64,000 nt of DNA. Origin: Bryum argenteum. Lineage: Eukaryota; Streptophyta; Bryopsida; Bryales; Bryaceae. Location of the stretch: positions 3,865,501 to 3,929,500 of the forward strand of contig CM073331.1 of the NCBI GenBank assembly GCA_037043015.1. Reading direction: 5' to 3'. The notes below the pieces were generated by a model. The model did not search any database, was not told the origin of the DNA, and saw only the letters and a list, made by a program, of their open reading frames with translations. Positions within the stretch are counted from its first letter, which is position 1. Each line of letters starts with the position of its first letter. Below are positions 51,432 through 63,885 of the stretch, in pieces. Position numbers and translations under genes: made by a program.

Positions 51432-53433
51432 AACGCTACCCCACTCAATTCCCTATAACCTTTCAGAGCCCACTCACATCAGACTTTTCTCTACATTGAG
51501 TAACATCTGATCGGTCCTGCTGTTCCTTCATTAGTACGGATACGGTACGGGTACTTGACAAAGTCTGAACCGCTTATCGGTCGGCACTGGTCTCAATGTG
51601 AACATTCGAAAACGCTGAAAGGAAAGGATTCGATTGTGGGGTTTTTGTACGGGAGTTTTTGAGAGGATTCCTGTTATGGTTTATTTTGAGAGAGGGAAGC
51701 GGATGAAGGTCAGCTATGGGGAGGGGATTAGGGTGGGGACTGACAAATGTCGATTAGTACCTTGAACCGCGTGCTGACGTTGATCAACGGCGGCGGTGTG
51801 AATGGAGGTGTAGGCGTTGAGTTTCGAACCCTCGTTTGCGGAGTACCCGACGCGTGCCTGTTAATTAAGGAACCGATTGTCGTTTTAAACTTATCTGATA
51901 GCGGATTTTGATTGGCTTTGGAAGCTCCGATGTCAAGTTCTCACCAACTCCGACGTCCATCTGTTTTGGATGATGGTTGCGCAAGTGCCTCCTCTTCATC
52001 CCGTTCAGCTTCTAAGGTATGAACACCTATTTTTGTGTATTTCAGGAATTCACTATACTTCAGAGGAGTGGTGGAATGAGTGACTTACTATTTTTACAAT
52101 GATTAACAAATAGAAAAGACGAAGTTTCCCAATTTTTACAATATTTTTAAGCACTTGAATGGTCTTGGTATGTAAAAGAGAAAAATAATTTTAAGTCATT
52201 CGTAATTATTGTATCTTCTACTTGTGGTTTATTCTTTGTAGAGCATTATTTAAAACTTGAGAAGCTTCTCTTAGTTGTACCACTTTTTTTTTATTTCTTT
52301 TCTTTTCTTTTATTATTTTTTTTCTTCTTCTTTAGAAACATTTTGCAACATATACAACTTAATGTAGCACATTAAGGTTTTATGAAAATAACCACGTATT
52401 CATAAAGGCATGTTACCTACATTTTTATACACTCTTGCAAATGACCATGTATCATTATTCAGACTACCATATACCATGTACCTAAAAACAACCATGTATC
52501 TTGTAAAAAAACAGAAGAAGGATGAACATTTATAAACAACCACATTGGAATTCAACTAATGACGTTTTTTCAAATACATGCATAATGTTACTCATTGATA
52601 CGTGATAAATACATTTAATCCATTATCAACTAAGTAAACATGGTGTATAATAACAACTCAAGGCTTGTTTTGTATTGCCACACAACCCCTTTTAATACAA
52701 AAAGGTTTAGATTGTATACGAAGTACAACTTTCAAGTTTTGCAAGTATGTTTTATTTCCATCAACAAAGGACATAGAAGTTGAAGAAATATATAATATAA
52801 AATCTACTCGTAGCCATAGAGATCAAAAGTCAACCCTAACAAGCACATATTCTCCACAAGCACACTTCTCTAGGAAAGGAGTTCATTTCTGCAAATCTTC
52901 CTACAACATACATCCTAAACCTCCATAATTCACACCTCATGTGGTACATACTCTTGATAACACACCTTTAGAGTGACACTTGGGAAAGGCTTGATATGGC
53001 CAATTGAACATTCCCACCCTAGAACCTGCTTGTTGCAATATACCCAACCCGTGTTTTTCATAAACACCAAAATCTATTCCAACACTCACCTCACAAAGAA
53101 TCCAAGATTCAATATTAATAAACATTCAAGTCCTAATGATATTCTAAGACTCACCTTCTAAAACCTCACGCTGATTGGACAAAGAAAATCCAACCATTTT
53201 TGACAAATCATGGTGTTTTTCCAGAGATAAAAGAAATATCAAAGTATGGAATGTGACATAATAGAAATTAGGTGTATTGTCTTTATAATGGTCAATATCT
53301 GCTGAACAATAGCTGATAGTCCTACCAACTAGAATATGCTACACAATATGTGCACCCATCACGGCAGATGCATATCTACGGTACTAAAGCCCTGGTACAC
53401 ATCCATACTCTTCATTACTATCATGGAACAGCA
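51432..53433. other. Intergenic region between PLAC8 and ALMT genes
   Basis: About 2 kb with no recognised gene. The part near 51432-51900 is less AT-rich and is the likely ALMT promoter and leader. Bases 52050-53350 are AT-rich with a pyrimidine run at about 52285-52335. Confidence 0.6.
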
Positions 53434-54614
53434 TCACCGCCGCTGTGGCATCGTTTGCTGAGTGGGTGGCAACATCACTCCACGAGCGTAACTCCTATTC
53501 ACAATCTCTCGGTTCTTAATCTCTCGAGTCTCCTGCAAAAATCGATCAGACACGCAACAATCAGCACTAGAGCAATTATCCTCTTCAAGCCTCCTTCGTC
53601 TCCAACTATCACTAACGGAAAGATGGTCTGAGTGAAGCCATAGCGACACATCTTGACTGTAGAATGCTCCTATGACTTCGAACTGCTTATATGGCTTCGA
53701 AATGCTACTGTGCCTTCATAGCTCTACCCGTGGCTTCCCTCAAACCACCATTCCATTGCAATAGTATACTGAAATAGCCGCAAGATATGCATGTGCCAAT
53801 CGTGCAATAGTTCACCTACTGGAAAGCACCTCGTGTCCCTACCTATACTCATTGAGGAACAATCAGACCGCCCCATAACTGACGCACTTTATTGACACAT
53901 TTGATGATGACAAAAAAGTGGTAGTAGATGTAAGGAAGATTCGCATTTCAGGTCGTAAACGAGTGACGGTTGTGCATCAATAGCTAGATAATCCAGTGAG
54001 CGATTCAACCTATGAAATAGATTACTACTAAGCAGACAGAACGGGGGGAAAAGGAGAACAGATAAGCATGTACTGATACGAAACTCTCCGAGATTGAAAA
54101 CAGGAATGGAAATATTCAAGTAACAAGTCACAAAGTTCTGGAGTTCGATGATTGAACGGACCTGGCAGATGGCGCAGAACCAGCAGAAGTAATGGATGAA
54201 CCAATCAGGCAACGGGCGACTCGGCAAATTATATTTGTGTCTGAGCTTGCGGCGATAAGCATACGAGTACACACACCCAAAACTCGTCAGCTGCTGAATG
54301 ACATACCACACGACGGCAGCCGTAATGCACGAAGTGTTGCCCTCGTCCAGATGCTCGGCAACGCGGCCGAACGCCAAGCACGGGCAGAACATGGTGAAGA
54401 CGCAATTGGGAACATCCGACGCACATCCGAACAAGCCCGTCGTCCAGTCGTCTCCCCCATACTGCGCACCCCCAACTTGTTGTCGGTTGTCGTAGTAATT
54501 GATTACCGGCGGTGGCTCTGATCGGATTACTGGGTACCCGTGAACCTCCGCTGCTTGATGTCCCTCTCCCACCAGAGGCTGGGTCGTTGATGGATCCTCC
54601 GAAGTGGCACCCAT
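53434..54614 (-). CDS. PLAC8 / FW2.2-like Cys-rich membrane protein
   Basis: Protein of 183 residues from two exons, 54614-54162 and 53532-53434, with a 629-bp GT-AG intron in phase 0. The PLAC8 core is clear: WTTGLFGCASDVPNC, then FCPCLAFGRVAEHLDEG, a hydrophobic segment around VVWYVIQQLTSFGCVYSYAYR, KLRHKYNLP, and CWFCAICQ at the exon junction. Exon 2 continues with ETREIKNRE, matching the EYRELKNRG-type block that follows CALCQ in the family. The common CCxxxxCPC motif appears here with a single first Cys (NCVFTMFCPC). The N-terminal 50 residues are hydrophilic and Pro-rich. Members include cell-number regulators and PCR cadmium/zinc resistance proteins of the plasma membrane; which role applies here is unknown. 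The C-terminus is shorter than usual, so exon 2 could be followed by an unseen alternative end. Confidence 0.85.
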
Positions 54615-56912
54615 CGCTGAAAAAAAACCCTACCTTGCAGCAATCTCTTCAGCTAGCGATCCACTGGTGCTCAAGGATCGTTGCAGAAGACGGAATTCAG
54701 AAAGAGCGAGTGTGGGAAAGCTAGTAAGAAGGGTTTTGGCGTCGGTGGGATTGCCCCTGCGGCGACAAATTTGGGAGTGCTGGAAATTGGTGCGAAAGAA
54801 AGTTCCTGTTTGGGACGCTGGGATGCGTCCAAGTGCGCTGTTGCGAGTTTGCCACCGCGCTCCTCGGTGCTTGAGAGAACCTGCGGATGCCGGGTATCAG
54901 CCAGGGCATTGTTATCGTCACATCTTGCTTGCCACATGTATGCTAGTTAGAGCATGTGTCCAAATTTGGTGAATAGTGTTACAATACATTTATTGCGATT
55001 GTTTTTCGGTATGTATTGTCAAGAAAGTGAATTTGAGCTTACTTTATTAACTACCCCGAAAAGGGGATTGAATGGTCAAGAAAGTGAAGATTGCTTTCAT
55101 AATAAAGAAAAAAATAACTTTTGATAAGAACTAGCTACCTACTAATGTTTTTACTAGTAGAGTAGATCTTTCTCTTCATTGACATCTCAATCAACCTTTT
55201 CTAAGTACTTTCACTAAGAGCTCCCACATTTTCTCATCTACTCCTCTACAACTTCAAGTGCACACAAGTTACTGCAGTTAATTTTATTAAGATCCCTAAC
55301 TTTCCGGATAGTATTAAAAATAGGAGAAATCAATACAAAGCCCAAGACAACAAGTTTTCAACACAGTGAGATCTGCTAAACACTTGCAAAACCTGAGCTA
55401 AATACATTTAGTTCATTGACATACTAGAGTTGCTCTAATAAAAGCGTGAGCTAACTTGTGACGGATCGTGAAGGCATATCGTAAGACATCCAAAAATTGG
55501 CTTGAATATGAAGGTCTTCTACCGATTGCAATTTTGTAGGGAGTTGTTTCTTTGCCAAAAGTTCCGCTTTATCTACGTCATCATTGTGTGAGGACATAGG
55601 AGCTAGTAGTTTGTGTTGTACATCCAACTCACGAATATCATGAAGAGGTGTGGTATCAAGTGCCCACATTCTTGGAGGAGGGGAAGTAAAATCTCAAAAT
55701 CACTTTGAATTGATTCAAAAAAGAGGTGGAGAAGGAGTGCTATTAGTCACTCCTCTCTTGGAGTTACTGTCGTGGATACCAACCGTCTCAAATACTCATT
55801 TTAAAAGAAAATATGGACGTGGACTTGTGGAGTTGAGTGCCTAGAGGGTTTTCCACTTTTATTAGAGCAAAAAGGGTCCCTAAACCAAATTGATAGAAAT
55901 CCGCTTTCTAATATTGCTTGTTTCTTTGCATCTCGTTTCCGTTTATAATGTTGAAGCTTCTTCCACACACCCATTCCCACCCAAAGAATCGTTTTCCAAG
56001 TGTGGAAAAGAGTAATGCCCAAATGAAAGCACTATAAGAAACCATCGAATTTTGGATGTTTATTAAGACACCGCATTAGACATGAAACTCCCACGTTGGC
56101 AAAAAATTCAGGTTTCACCAAGTAAAAGACTATGAAAGTTACTCGAACAGGAGTAGAAAGTAGCCTCGTTGTAAAAAATGCATCAAATTTGTAGTTGAAA
56201 GATTTTTGATTCAAATACCTTCAATATTGGATTTCCAATGATGTTTGTACAATAGAAAGAGTAAAGAAATGGATGATCATTGAGGAGCTATGCCTCCTTC
56301 ATCCACCGTTTGGCTTCATTTTTCTTTTTTCTTTATTATTATTTTTTTTAATTTTTTTTGCAATGGGTTCCAATTCAAGTCTATTATAATTTATAAGTGG
56401 TAGAAACCTTGACATAATCAAATTTGTCTTGATGATAACTTAGGCAAGAATTTGAGTGCAATGGGTATAGTTTTGGACCATTTTTCCCTTGTAAATTTTT
56501 TAGCAGTTTTCACCACTGCAAGGTTATTATTTGAGCCATGAAATGTTTTTGATGAGATTTTATGTACAAGATTTTTTTTGAGCTTAAGTTCGATAACTTC
56601 CCAGTAAGTGAATTTTTCATTGCAATTTTTTCATGTTTAAAGTGAAAATGATGAAATTTTGTAGTCTAATTTGAGTACTAATATGTTATAATCTCACTAT
56701 CTATGAGGTCTTACGACTCTAAATTTGAATGACAGGACATATAACAAGTTTGTTAGGAGATTTTACACTTGAGATGTAGATAGTGTACCTTCATTTTCAT
56801 CCACGACACAATGAAAAACTAGTCTTTCAAGGCTCTATACTCACCTTGGGCACTTAAGGGTTAATAAGTAAGGGCACTTTAACCCCTATTCAACTGACAC
56901 TACATTTGTGAA
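54615..56912. other. Intergenic region upstream of PLAC8
   Basis: No gene is recognised. The first 350 bp, up to about 54960, is less AT-rich with open frames on both strands and probably holds the PLAC8 promoter and leader. The rest is AT-rich. Confidence 0.55.
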
Positions 56913-57060
56913 CGTGGGGAGTTAAGTTGTTTATGGGGTTGATGTAGGGCAAAAATCCCTCTCATGTAATTGGTTTACTTTTGAAAGCTCCAAAAATAGA
57001 CCAATCACACGAGAGGGATTTTTGCCAAATTTCACCCATGTGTGACTCGACTCCCCATTT
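56913..57060. other. Long near-perfect hairpin (MITE relic or small-RNA precursor)
   Basis: GGCAAAAATCCCTCTC at about 56948 pairs exactly with GAGAGGGATTTTTGCC at about 57011. Pairing continues inward (TGTAATTGGT with ACCAATCACA) to a loop of about ten bases, and outward with mismatches to GTGGGGAGT / CTCCCCAT near 56914 and 57056. The inner stem of about 35 bp with only a few mismatches could form a small-RNA precursor if transcribed, or may be a short fold-back element. Confidence 0.55.
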
Positions 57061-59045
57061 GAAACGTCCCGTAGCTGAGAAACACAATTTTGAGAGTCAT
57101 AGTTGGAAAATATAGTAAGTCCTTGAAACCTCAACCATACAATCTTATTTTCGGTCATTAAAATTGAATTTGAAATAAAGACATCTTATAGGTTTCAAGA
57201 TCATAATATATTAGTAGTTTAGTACTCAGCAGGGTATAACAAAATTTGGACATTTTCACTTCAAAGCAAAAAATATACTAACACACCTATTATGATTAAA
57301 AAAAAAAAAAATCCATCCAAAAAGTCACTTTCATAGACAATATCAAAAGCTTGGGGTATCCTAGAAAGGAAACCAAAAAAATTCTATAAAAGACTCAAAT
57401 ACATTTTCATTGAAAATTACAAGTTGAGCACCTTAACATACATCTTCAGAACACATCCAAATAAAATTCCATAATTTCATAATTTCAAGGCTTCATAGCA
57501 AATGGAAAATTTGAACATAAATGGATCATATAAAACTTATTGATTGTAATCGGTTCTATTACTTTGCATTTTTAATACCACACGCTTAAGTGTAAATACA
57601 TCTTTTGTTTAAATTTGAAGGATACTTATGTAGGTATACTTGTCCATAAGAGTTCCTCTACATTTAAAGGAGTTTCTAGACAAATTCCGGTACTTGCAAC
57701 AAAAGCGATAAGGATAAGTTAAACCGATTCATAATCAAGATTTCTTATAAGAGTGAGTGTCTTAAGATGTGTAGCTCACTAATAAATATACATCCAAGGA
57801 TATTTAACTAAAGAAAAAACAAAATCAAGAGGTTCCTTATAAGTGGTCTCACACGGTGCTTTTGGGTACCCGAAGCTTGGCATTGCCTTTATCAAAAAAA
57901 CATCCTTCTACTAAATCATTTTCAAAAATAAATAAATAAAAATCCTCTTAATTCACAAGAACACATTATGAAGCTTCATAAAGGTAAGACTCAAGTCGAG
58001 GTTTGGGCATGAACCACCAAAGGGTTGGCCCTAAGAAGAGTAAGGGAAAAATTCTCCGACATAACTAGCACCTAGGATCTTGGCCATCCGTAAGCTCAAA
58101 ATCAAAAGCTTGCGCAAGGCAAGCAATGGCTAAAGAGACAAACAATGTGACCTAAATTAAAGCCATACTGAATTGAAGCAAAGATTGGTAACACTTCTTT
58201 GTGCATTGTGTGTGAAGTATTTGTGATCGTTTATCTTCCTTTCATTGATGAATGTGTATAATTGTATTGAAGATGAGAAGTGTTCATTGTGGTTACAAAG
58301 CACTTTACGGTTCTGAATTCAGATCATTTTTGAGTGCACATGTAGTGTTCAAAATTGATGGGAAAACTATCCCTCACTGTTAAATTCGTAAATCATCTGG
58401 AGGGTACAGTACATAATCTATCGCAGACTAACATACCTACCAAAGGTAAACCACTTTCTTGTCAAAAATATATATCCTTCCGCCTTTTTCCTCGATCCCA
58501 TCCCCATACTATTTGTGCCGCACAGCTACATATTCACTCCCCCACAAAAAGAGGCCCAAAATTCTCTCATGCAAAAAAGGGAGAATGTTGAGAATGTATA
58601 AAAGCTTGCAACTATCGTGCTTCCAAACATTTCTTTATGTCGGTATACTGCAAATGCAAGATAACACGGTGTTTATTCAATCATCGATTTACTAATCTAG
58701 GTGTGAGCCATCTACTCTCAATTGGTGTTTGCAAAATTGATTTTGGTTCCTCACCAACTACCATTTTCCAATATCCTTCTCTTTTAAAAAGAAAGGACAT
58801 TCAAAGCTTTCACGCATGAAAGTTCTCACCACCAAACATATCCAAGAATCTAATCCCCACAGGGCTAGTCATCATTGCAACAAATGCAACAAAAGGATGA
58901 TTTGATTCACAACTCTAATCAATCCTTTTGAAAGTTGAAGAAAATGACCTACACTTTGGGTTTCACTTATAATCAACTACTTGATCATAACCATGCTCGA
59001 TCCAACTAACTACTCAAAGTATATTTAATATATCAATTACCTTTG
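57061..59045. other. AT-rich intergenic region
   Basis: No gene is recognised in about 2 kb. Short open frames on the plus strand around 58355-58695 overlap in different frames and match nothing I know. A run of A at 57298-57312 is present. Confidence 0.55.
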
Positions 59046-59300
59046 CTCTGATACCATGTTGGAATTTTGTAACCAAAAATGATATATTATATAGTTCAAG
59101 GTAACTTGCCACCCAACCATAGAAGGAGGTATTGAATGGAATAGTTCAATCAACTGTATCTCCTTCACCCTCCAAGCTACGTTATATACCATTAAGACAT
59201 ACGTCTTATGGTGTTCCCACTACACACTTGTATGGTGCTTAAGCTACCATAAACTCAAGAGTCTTCGGAAACCCAAATCCAGCACTACTTTAGTATCAAC
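59046..59300 (-). mobile_element. Copia-type LTR relic with primer-binding-site motif
   Basis: On the minus strand the string ...TTCCAACA is followed directly by TGGTATCAGAGC (59057-59046). This is the arrangement at the 3' end of a 5' LTR in plant Ty1/Copia elements, where the PBS pairs with initiator methionine tRNA. The LTR would extend to the right from 59058. I could not find its outer end, the second LTR, or any gag/pol coding sequence, so at best this is a decayed or non-autonomous remnant. Confidence 0.4.
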
Positions 59301-59365
59301 ACTGTCTCGGCAATTCCTCTACGTTCGTATCAACACTGTCAAAAGGCAGCTTTCTCACATTGGTG

Positions 59366-62300
59366 TCACAAACCGGCTTCACTCCGGCACTCGCTTGCTG
59401 TATCATCGTCGCTTCCCACAGCCGCAGCCTAGTAAACACACACATTACAAAGCAGAGTTTGAAAAGCCAGAGCAATATTAACATTGAACAACCGCTACAA
59501 GAGAGTCAAGTCATTTTTATGTTGAAAATTTAGATTAACACAATTTCATGTCACATTTAACACAAAATGATTGTGTTCTCTTCTAACAACTAGGTCTGAA
59601 GCTTTTAACACAAAATGATTGTGTTCTCTTTTAACGAATTGGTCTGAAGCTTTTAACACAAAATGATTGTGTTCATGCACACGCAGCATGGAGAATCGTG
59701 CATTGTGCTCACTCATGGTGCTGATTGTTATCCTCATTTGTGAGATGATTCGAAACAGATATATCAATCAACTTGGCTTTGCCTCCTACATTCTACATGA
59801 TTAAGCAGATTTTGATGACATTCAATCTACCTCTGTCCGATTCACGAAGGAAGGCTTCCTTGCATTAACTAGTGTGTTCTTGTTCTAGCGTGGATTAATA
59901 AAGCGAGAAGGACTGTAGTTTGTTGACATGTGTACAGTATGAGCTATATTGGATATCTTAAGATGCTAGCTCGGAGCACTGGAGAAGCTCTAACCTGCCG
60001 AATTGCGCGCAAAGTGGCTGCCACGTTGATTTCTGACCGATCGACCCAAGTCCTCGGCCTTGTAGGAAGCGCGGAAGTCTGGTCCTGAAATCCACGTAAA
60101 CCCGTCACTTCAAACAACTGCCTAATTCATCACTCAACTCCTAGACGCCTCAGAAAAATGATCATGCTATTATGCATAAGCATAGACCCAAGCTTAGTCC
60201 GTGCGTGTGTTCGTCAAAACGTGAGCAATATGCTTAAAAGAATCTCAGTACGTAAACAAGGGCAAATTTAGCATACCGGGCTTATACTTGATGCATGTTT
60301 CGATCCTCCATTCTCGCGAGGATCTGTCACACGAACAGCTTTTATCTGTTTCACAATACACAACTTACATCAAATTCATGCAAGCTTCATAAGTAAGAAG
60401 ACTACAAAACTGGACCCGGTGTTTGCCCCATCACAATAAGGATCAAATTCAGTTGAAACTTGACTGTATGAAACCGCAGCTCTCACTCCTCCACAGCCTA
60501 GGATGGTATCTTTCAATTTCAATAAATGTGTAATCTCTGCTTCATGTCGTCCTTCGTAATATCAAAAGTACAATTGATGCGCCTGAACTTTGAGGAACGG
60601 CAATGACAATAAACTACCAACTTTAACTTCAATCGCTAAACGTAGGTATTGATGTCCAACATATCAAAGTTATGTCCTCAATCATAATAATATATTTAGA
60701 AACTACCTCCGTTTGATGCCAAAACTAGGCCTCATGTTCCTTGAGTTCTCATGTGAGCGCACCATATTCTGTCCAATTTAAGATTAACAGACGCGTGCAC
60801 TGTTCTTCATTGATTATGCTGATAAGCAAATTCTGCAACCCATCTGAATCATCGTTTGCTTCGAAGCGTGCATCAGATTGTGATTCATGTAAATAAGTGA
60901 TCCATTCATGTCCCGACCTCATCAACTTATATGATTGAACTATTAACTCTAATAAAGAATGAAATAGGAAGAGGCAAGACATGTAATACCTTCTCATCGG
61001 AATTGGCACCAGAAGGTGGCACCGAAGGGTCATGCTTTACCGAGGAAGACCTGCACATCAAAGGTGAAGTCGAGAGCAAAGGAATGACAGGAGGATCTCG
61101 GGGACTAGAGACAGGAGAGCCCATCAACCCATGCCGCGGTGGCGGTGACTCCGGTGGCGAATTTAAAGGACCTGCTTTCGGGGAGGATCTTGTAGACTCC
61201 GAAGTGAAGCCATCATCATCATCATCGTCCATCAGAGACGACGACGAGAGCTCAGTGTAAGGACTGGACGGTGAGGAAGCATACCCCCTAGTCCTTAACT
61301 CCGTATCAGCCTGCTCTACTTCTTGTGGAACCACGGCACGAGAGCTTAAAGCTTCAGTCGACTCCTCCAAGCGTTCTCGTAAGCTTGAGCTTTCTATATC
61401 CGCCATCGACAAGATTATACTACTGCAATTATCTTTTTCCCATTGCCGCCGACTTCGAGGCGTGGTTACAGCAGGCTCAGAAACCACTTGCTCTCTTGCA
61501 TCAGGAGCTCTAGTATCACCAACAGCTCTAGTATCATCAACAGCTCTAGTATCCTCAACAGCTCTAGTATCCTCAACAGCTCTAGTATCGTCAACAGCTC
61601 TAGTATCATCAACAGCTCTAGTGTCATCAACAGCTCTAGTATCATCAAGAGCTCTAGTATCATCAACAGGCTCAATATGCTCCCACTCAACAGGCATTGG
61701 GCTCTGAACAGAGTCGACCGAAAGGCGTGCAGAATTGCGAGCACTCCACCGACTGCGTTCGGAGTCGGCATCTGAGCCCACGGTCGTCATTGCATCCACA
61801 TAATCACTAGCGTCATCGTCCTCTGAAGTTGAGGTTTGCATTCTGCTTCGTCCCTTCTTTGCATTTTCGATGTCTTTGGCACTGATTTTTAATGGCGCTA
61901 GAACTGGCCATTGGTCTACTTCAGGCAGTTGTTGTTGTTGTGTTTTTTTCTGTACGGGAGACTGAGGCTCGTCGGGTGTGAGGTCACCGCCCTCTGGTAA
62001 TGGGTCCAGTCGCATGGACCGAAGCTCGGGAGTAAAATCGCCTGTAAACCCTTCGAGATTTTCGAAGTGGGCTGACGATAGCCGTTCTCTGTTATTGTTC
62101 AGAACTTCAGTGCCGAAAAGACAGACGGGCCACCCTTCTATACTCACTAGACTCTTACAGACAAGACATGCATGTAATCACACGAAACATTGTTCAAACA
62201 AATGTACCTGGGATATACCGACCCTGCGATTTTGGAGCCTTTCTTCATACTAGATTGTTTTTGCTGCGACACACAAACGACGAAACATCACAATGTCAAA

Positions 62301-63885
62301 CTCTTCACTCCATTAAGTGTACTTCGAGGCCTGCAGTCTTTCAAACAAACTCTATTCACAAACACCAGTAAATACCAAATAAAATACTTAGCTACTAAAG
62401 AGTACAGTTGGGAAACACCTGGTAAATTCAGAGTCTCTTAACTGGATCACACCTCAATAACCTCATTGGTACACTGATAATGTGTAGATAGTTATCATGC
62501 TTTGTACTGAAGTACAAAGCCGGGTCTCAGGAACTTCTTGAAAATATCTAAACAAAGATTCTCGCCACGCTTTATGGTCACAGTGAGCTCAAAGAGAAGA
62601 TTTACTCTCCACAACTCACGGCGACCATAATCAATAAGATGGTACTTAGAAATGACTAAAAAAGCCATAATAGATGATGAAAGTCGAGAAAGACGAGAGG
62701 GCATAAGAAGCTCACTACTGTTTTTGCTGCTTCGAGTTGCTCAGCTTCAAAATGCTCTTGACGTTCACGTTCGAGTTGCTCAGCTCTCTCTAGCTGCGAA
62801 GTGGCCCAGGAGAACCTGAAGAATGTCGGGTCCGTGTACCTCTTCACACACGCACCTCGCCCACCTCCATCGAACCTGGTACACATTTCCGAATGATAAG
62901 AAAAGATGGCCTCAAAGCTAGAGATCAAAATAATGTTAAAAAAGGTTCCTACTTGTCCAGAAGAAACAGACGAGGAGGGCCTCGACAGTCATCGTAGAAG
63001 CTTTGAACGAAGCGGGGAAGCTCCCCTTGCCCGCACACGCTTTGGTCCATTGGCAACGGTGCACGCCATTTGGACCCTACCAACCAACAACAAGCAAAGC
63101 TTTTAACCCGTGAACAAAGCCCGTTTTTCATTGATAGTCAAATGGAGCTCAAATATGTACAGATTTCAATGTAGAGGTCATGTAGTTGCATAGATGAGTA
63201 TGCAACATACGGGCAGTGTAGGCGAATTTAAACTGGTTGGCTTTCGCAAGCAATGCCTTCTCCACCTGAGGCAGATCTGCCTCCAGACGCGTAACTCGCT
63301 CCATCACACCCTGCCCTCGAGCCCCAATTTTGATGATGTCGTCATGAAGCTCGTGGAAAATCTCAGCTGCGAACCTGAAAACAGAAATACGCTTCAATTC
63401 ATGCAGACTATTGCTACTCTGAGAAGCATTCTATCACCAAAAATGTGAGAGCATACCCATGATAAAAGAGAGAAGACTTCAAAAATTTAGGGTAGAGGAT
63501 ACTGAAGCCTTCGGAAACCTCATATACTCTGTCTATTAAAATCTATCGCCTCGTCTAGCAACAAAATCGTGGTAACAAACCTATACAAATGCAAACGTGC
63601 GATTAAACTTCAAAATTTAAGGTAGAAATAACTGAAGCTTTCAGGAACCTCATCTCTTCCAATAAACACTGGTTAGAGAAAGGAGCTCATCTTTCATACA
63701 AAAAAATGCGAGGAGGATTTGAGGACATACTCAGCGAGGTCACCGAGCTGGCGAACAAGGCCAACAAGGCCAGCCATGGCGACACCTTCAAGCAGCCCCT
63801 CGGAATCATCTGGCTGAGTCGCGCGGTAAAGCTCCGGGTTGGCCAAGCTATGCTCGCACCGCACTTCGTACCGCACCAAAGGCAT
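59366..63885 (-). CDS. SCAR/WAVE family protein, activator of ARP2/3 actin nucleation
   Basis: Minus-strand gene with nine exons that join in phase: 63885-63731, 63374-63211, 63076-62953, 62875-62719, 62263-62208, 62088-60990, 60345-60277, 60084-59995 and 59428-59366, giving about 658 residues. Exons 1-4 form the SCAR homology domain: [73 protein letters not shown] and KRYTDPTFF. Exon 5 gives a basic KKGSK patch. Exon 6 is a long disordered acidic and Pro-rich region with nine hexapeptide repeats. The last exons resemble the SCAR connector and acidic tail: [28 protein letters not shown] could not recognise the WH2 motif expected before the connector, and the acidic tail lacks the usual Trp. 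An exon may be missing between 60990 and 60345. The exon 6 acceptor is uncertain. The protein is expected to work in the SCAR/WAVE complex in cell-shape and tip-growth control. Confidence 0.82.
59556..59690. repeat. 48-bp tandem repeat in the last SCAR intron
   Basis: TTTAACACAAAATGATTGTG recurs at 59556, 59604 and 59652 with TCTGAAGC between copies, an exact 48-bp period. It lies in the intron between the last two recognised exons. Confidence 0.9.
61506..61670 (-). repeat. 18-bp coding tandem repeat (nine DTRA hexapeptides) in SCAR
   Basis: Nine tandem 18-bp units in SCAR exon 6 encode (V/L)(D/E/G)DTRA hexapeptides in an uninterrupted frame. Order from the N-terminal side: [12 protein letters not shown], three VDDTRA, two [18 protein letters not shown]. 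The repeats alternate acidic and basic residues. The opposite-strand reading (SSTALV repeats) is a shadow. Confidence 0.95.

Noticed and set aside
54192..54521. Plus-strand open frames opposite PLAC8 exon 1
   Set aside because: Antisense shadow of a clear PLAC8 domain.
60380..60590. Minus-strand 61-codon open stretch ([13 protein letters not shown]...) as an extra SCAR exon
   Set aside because: Its splice sites are weak, its phase does not fit the neighbouring exons, and it does not resemble SCAR or WH2 sequence.
61443..61775. Plus- and minus-strand Ser/Ile/Leu repeat proteins
   Set aside because: Other-frame readings of the 18-bp repeat in SCAR exon 6.
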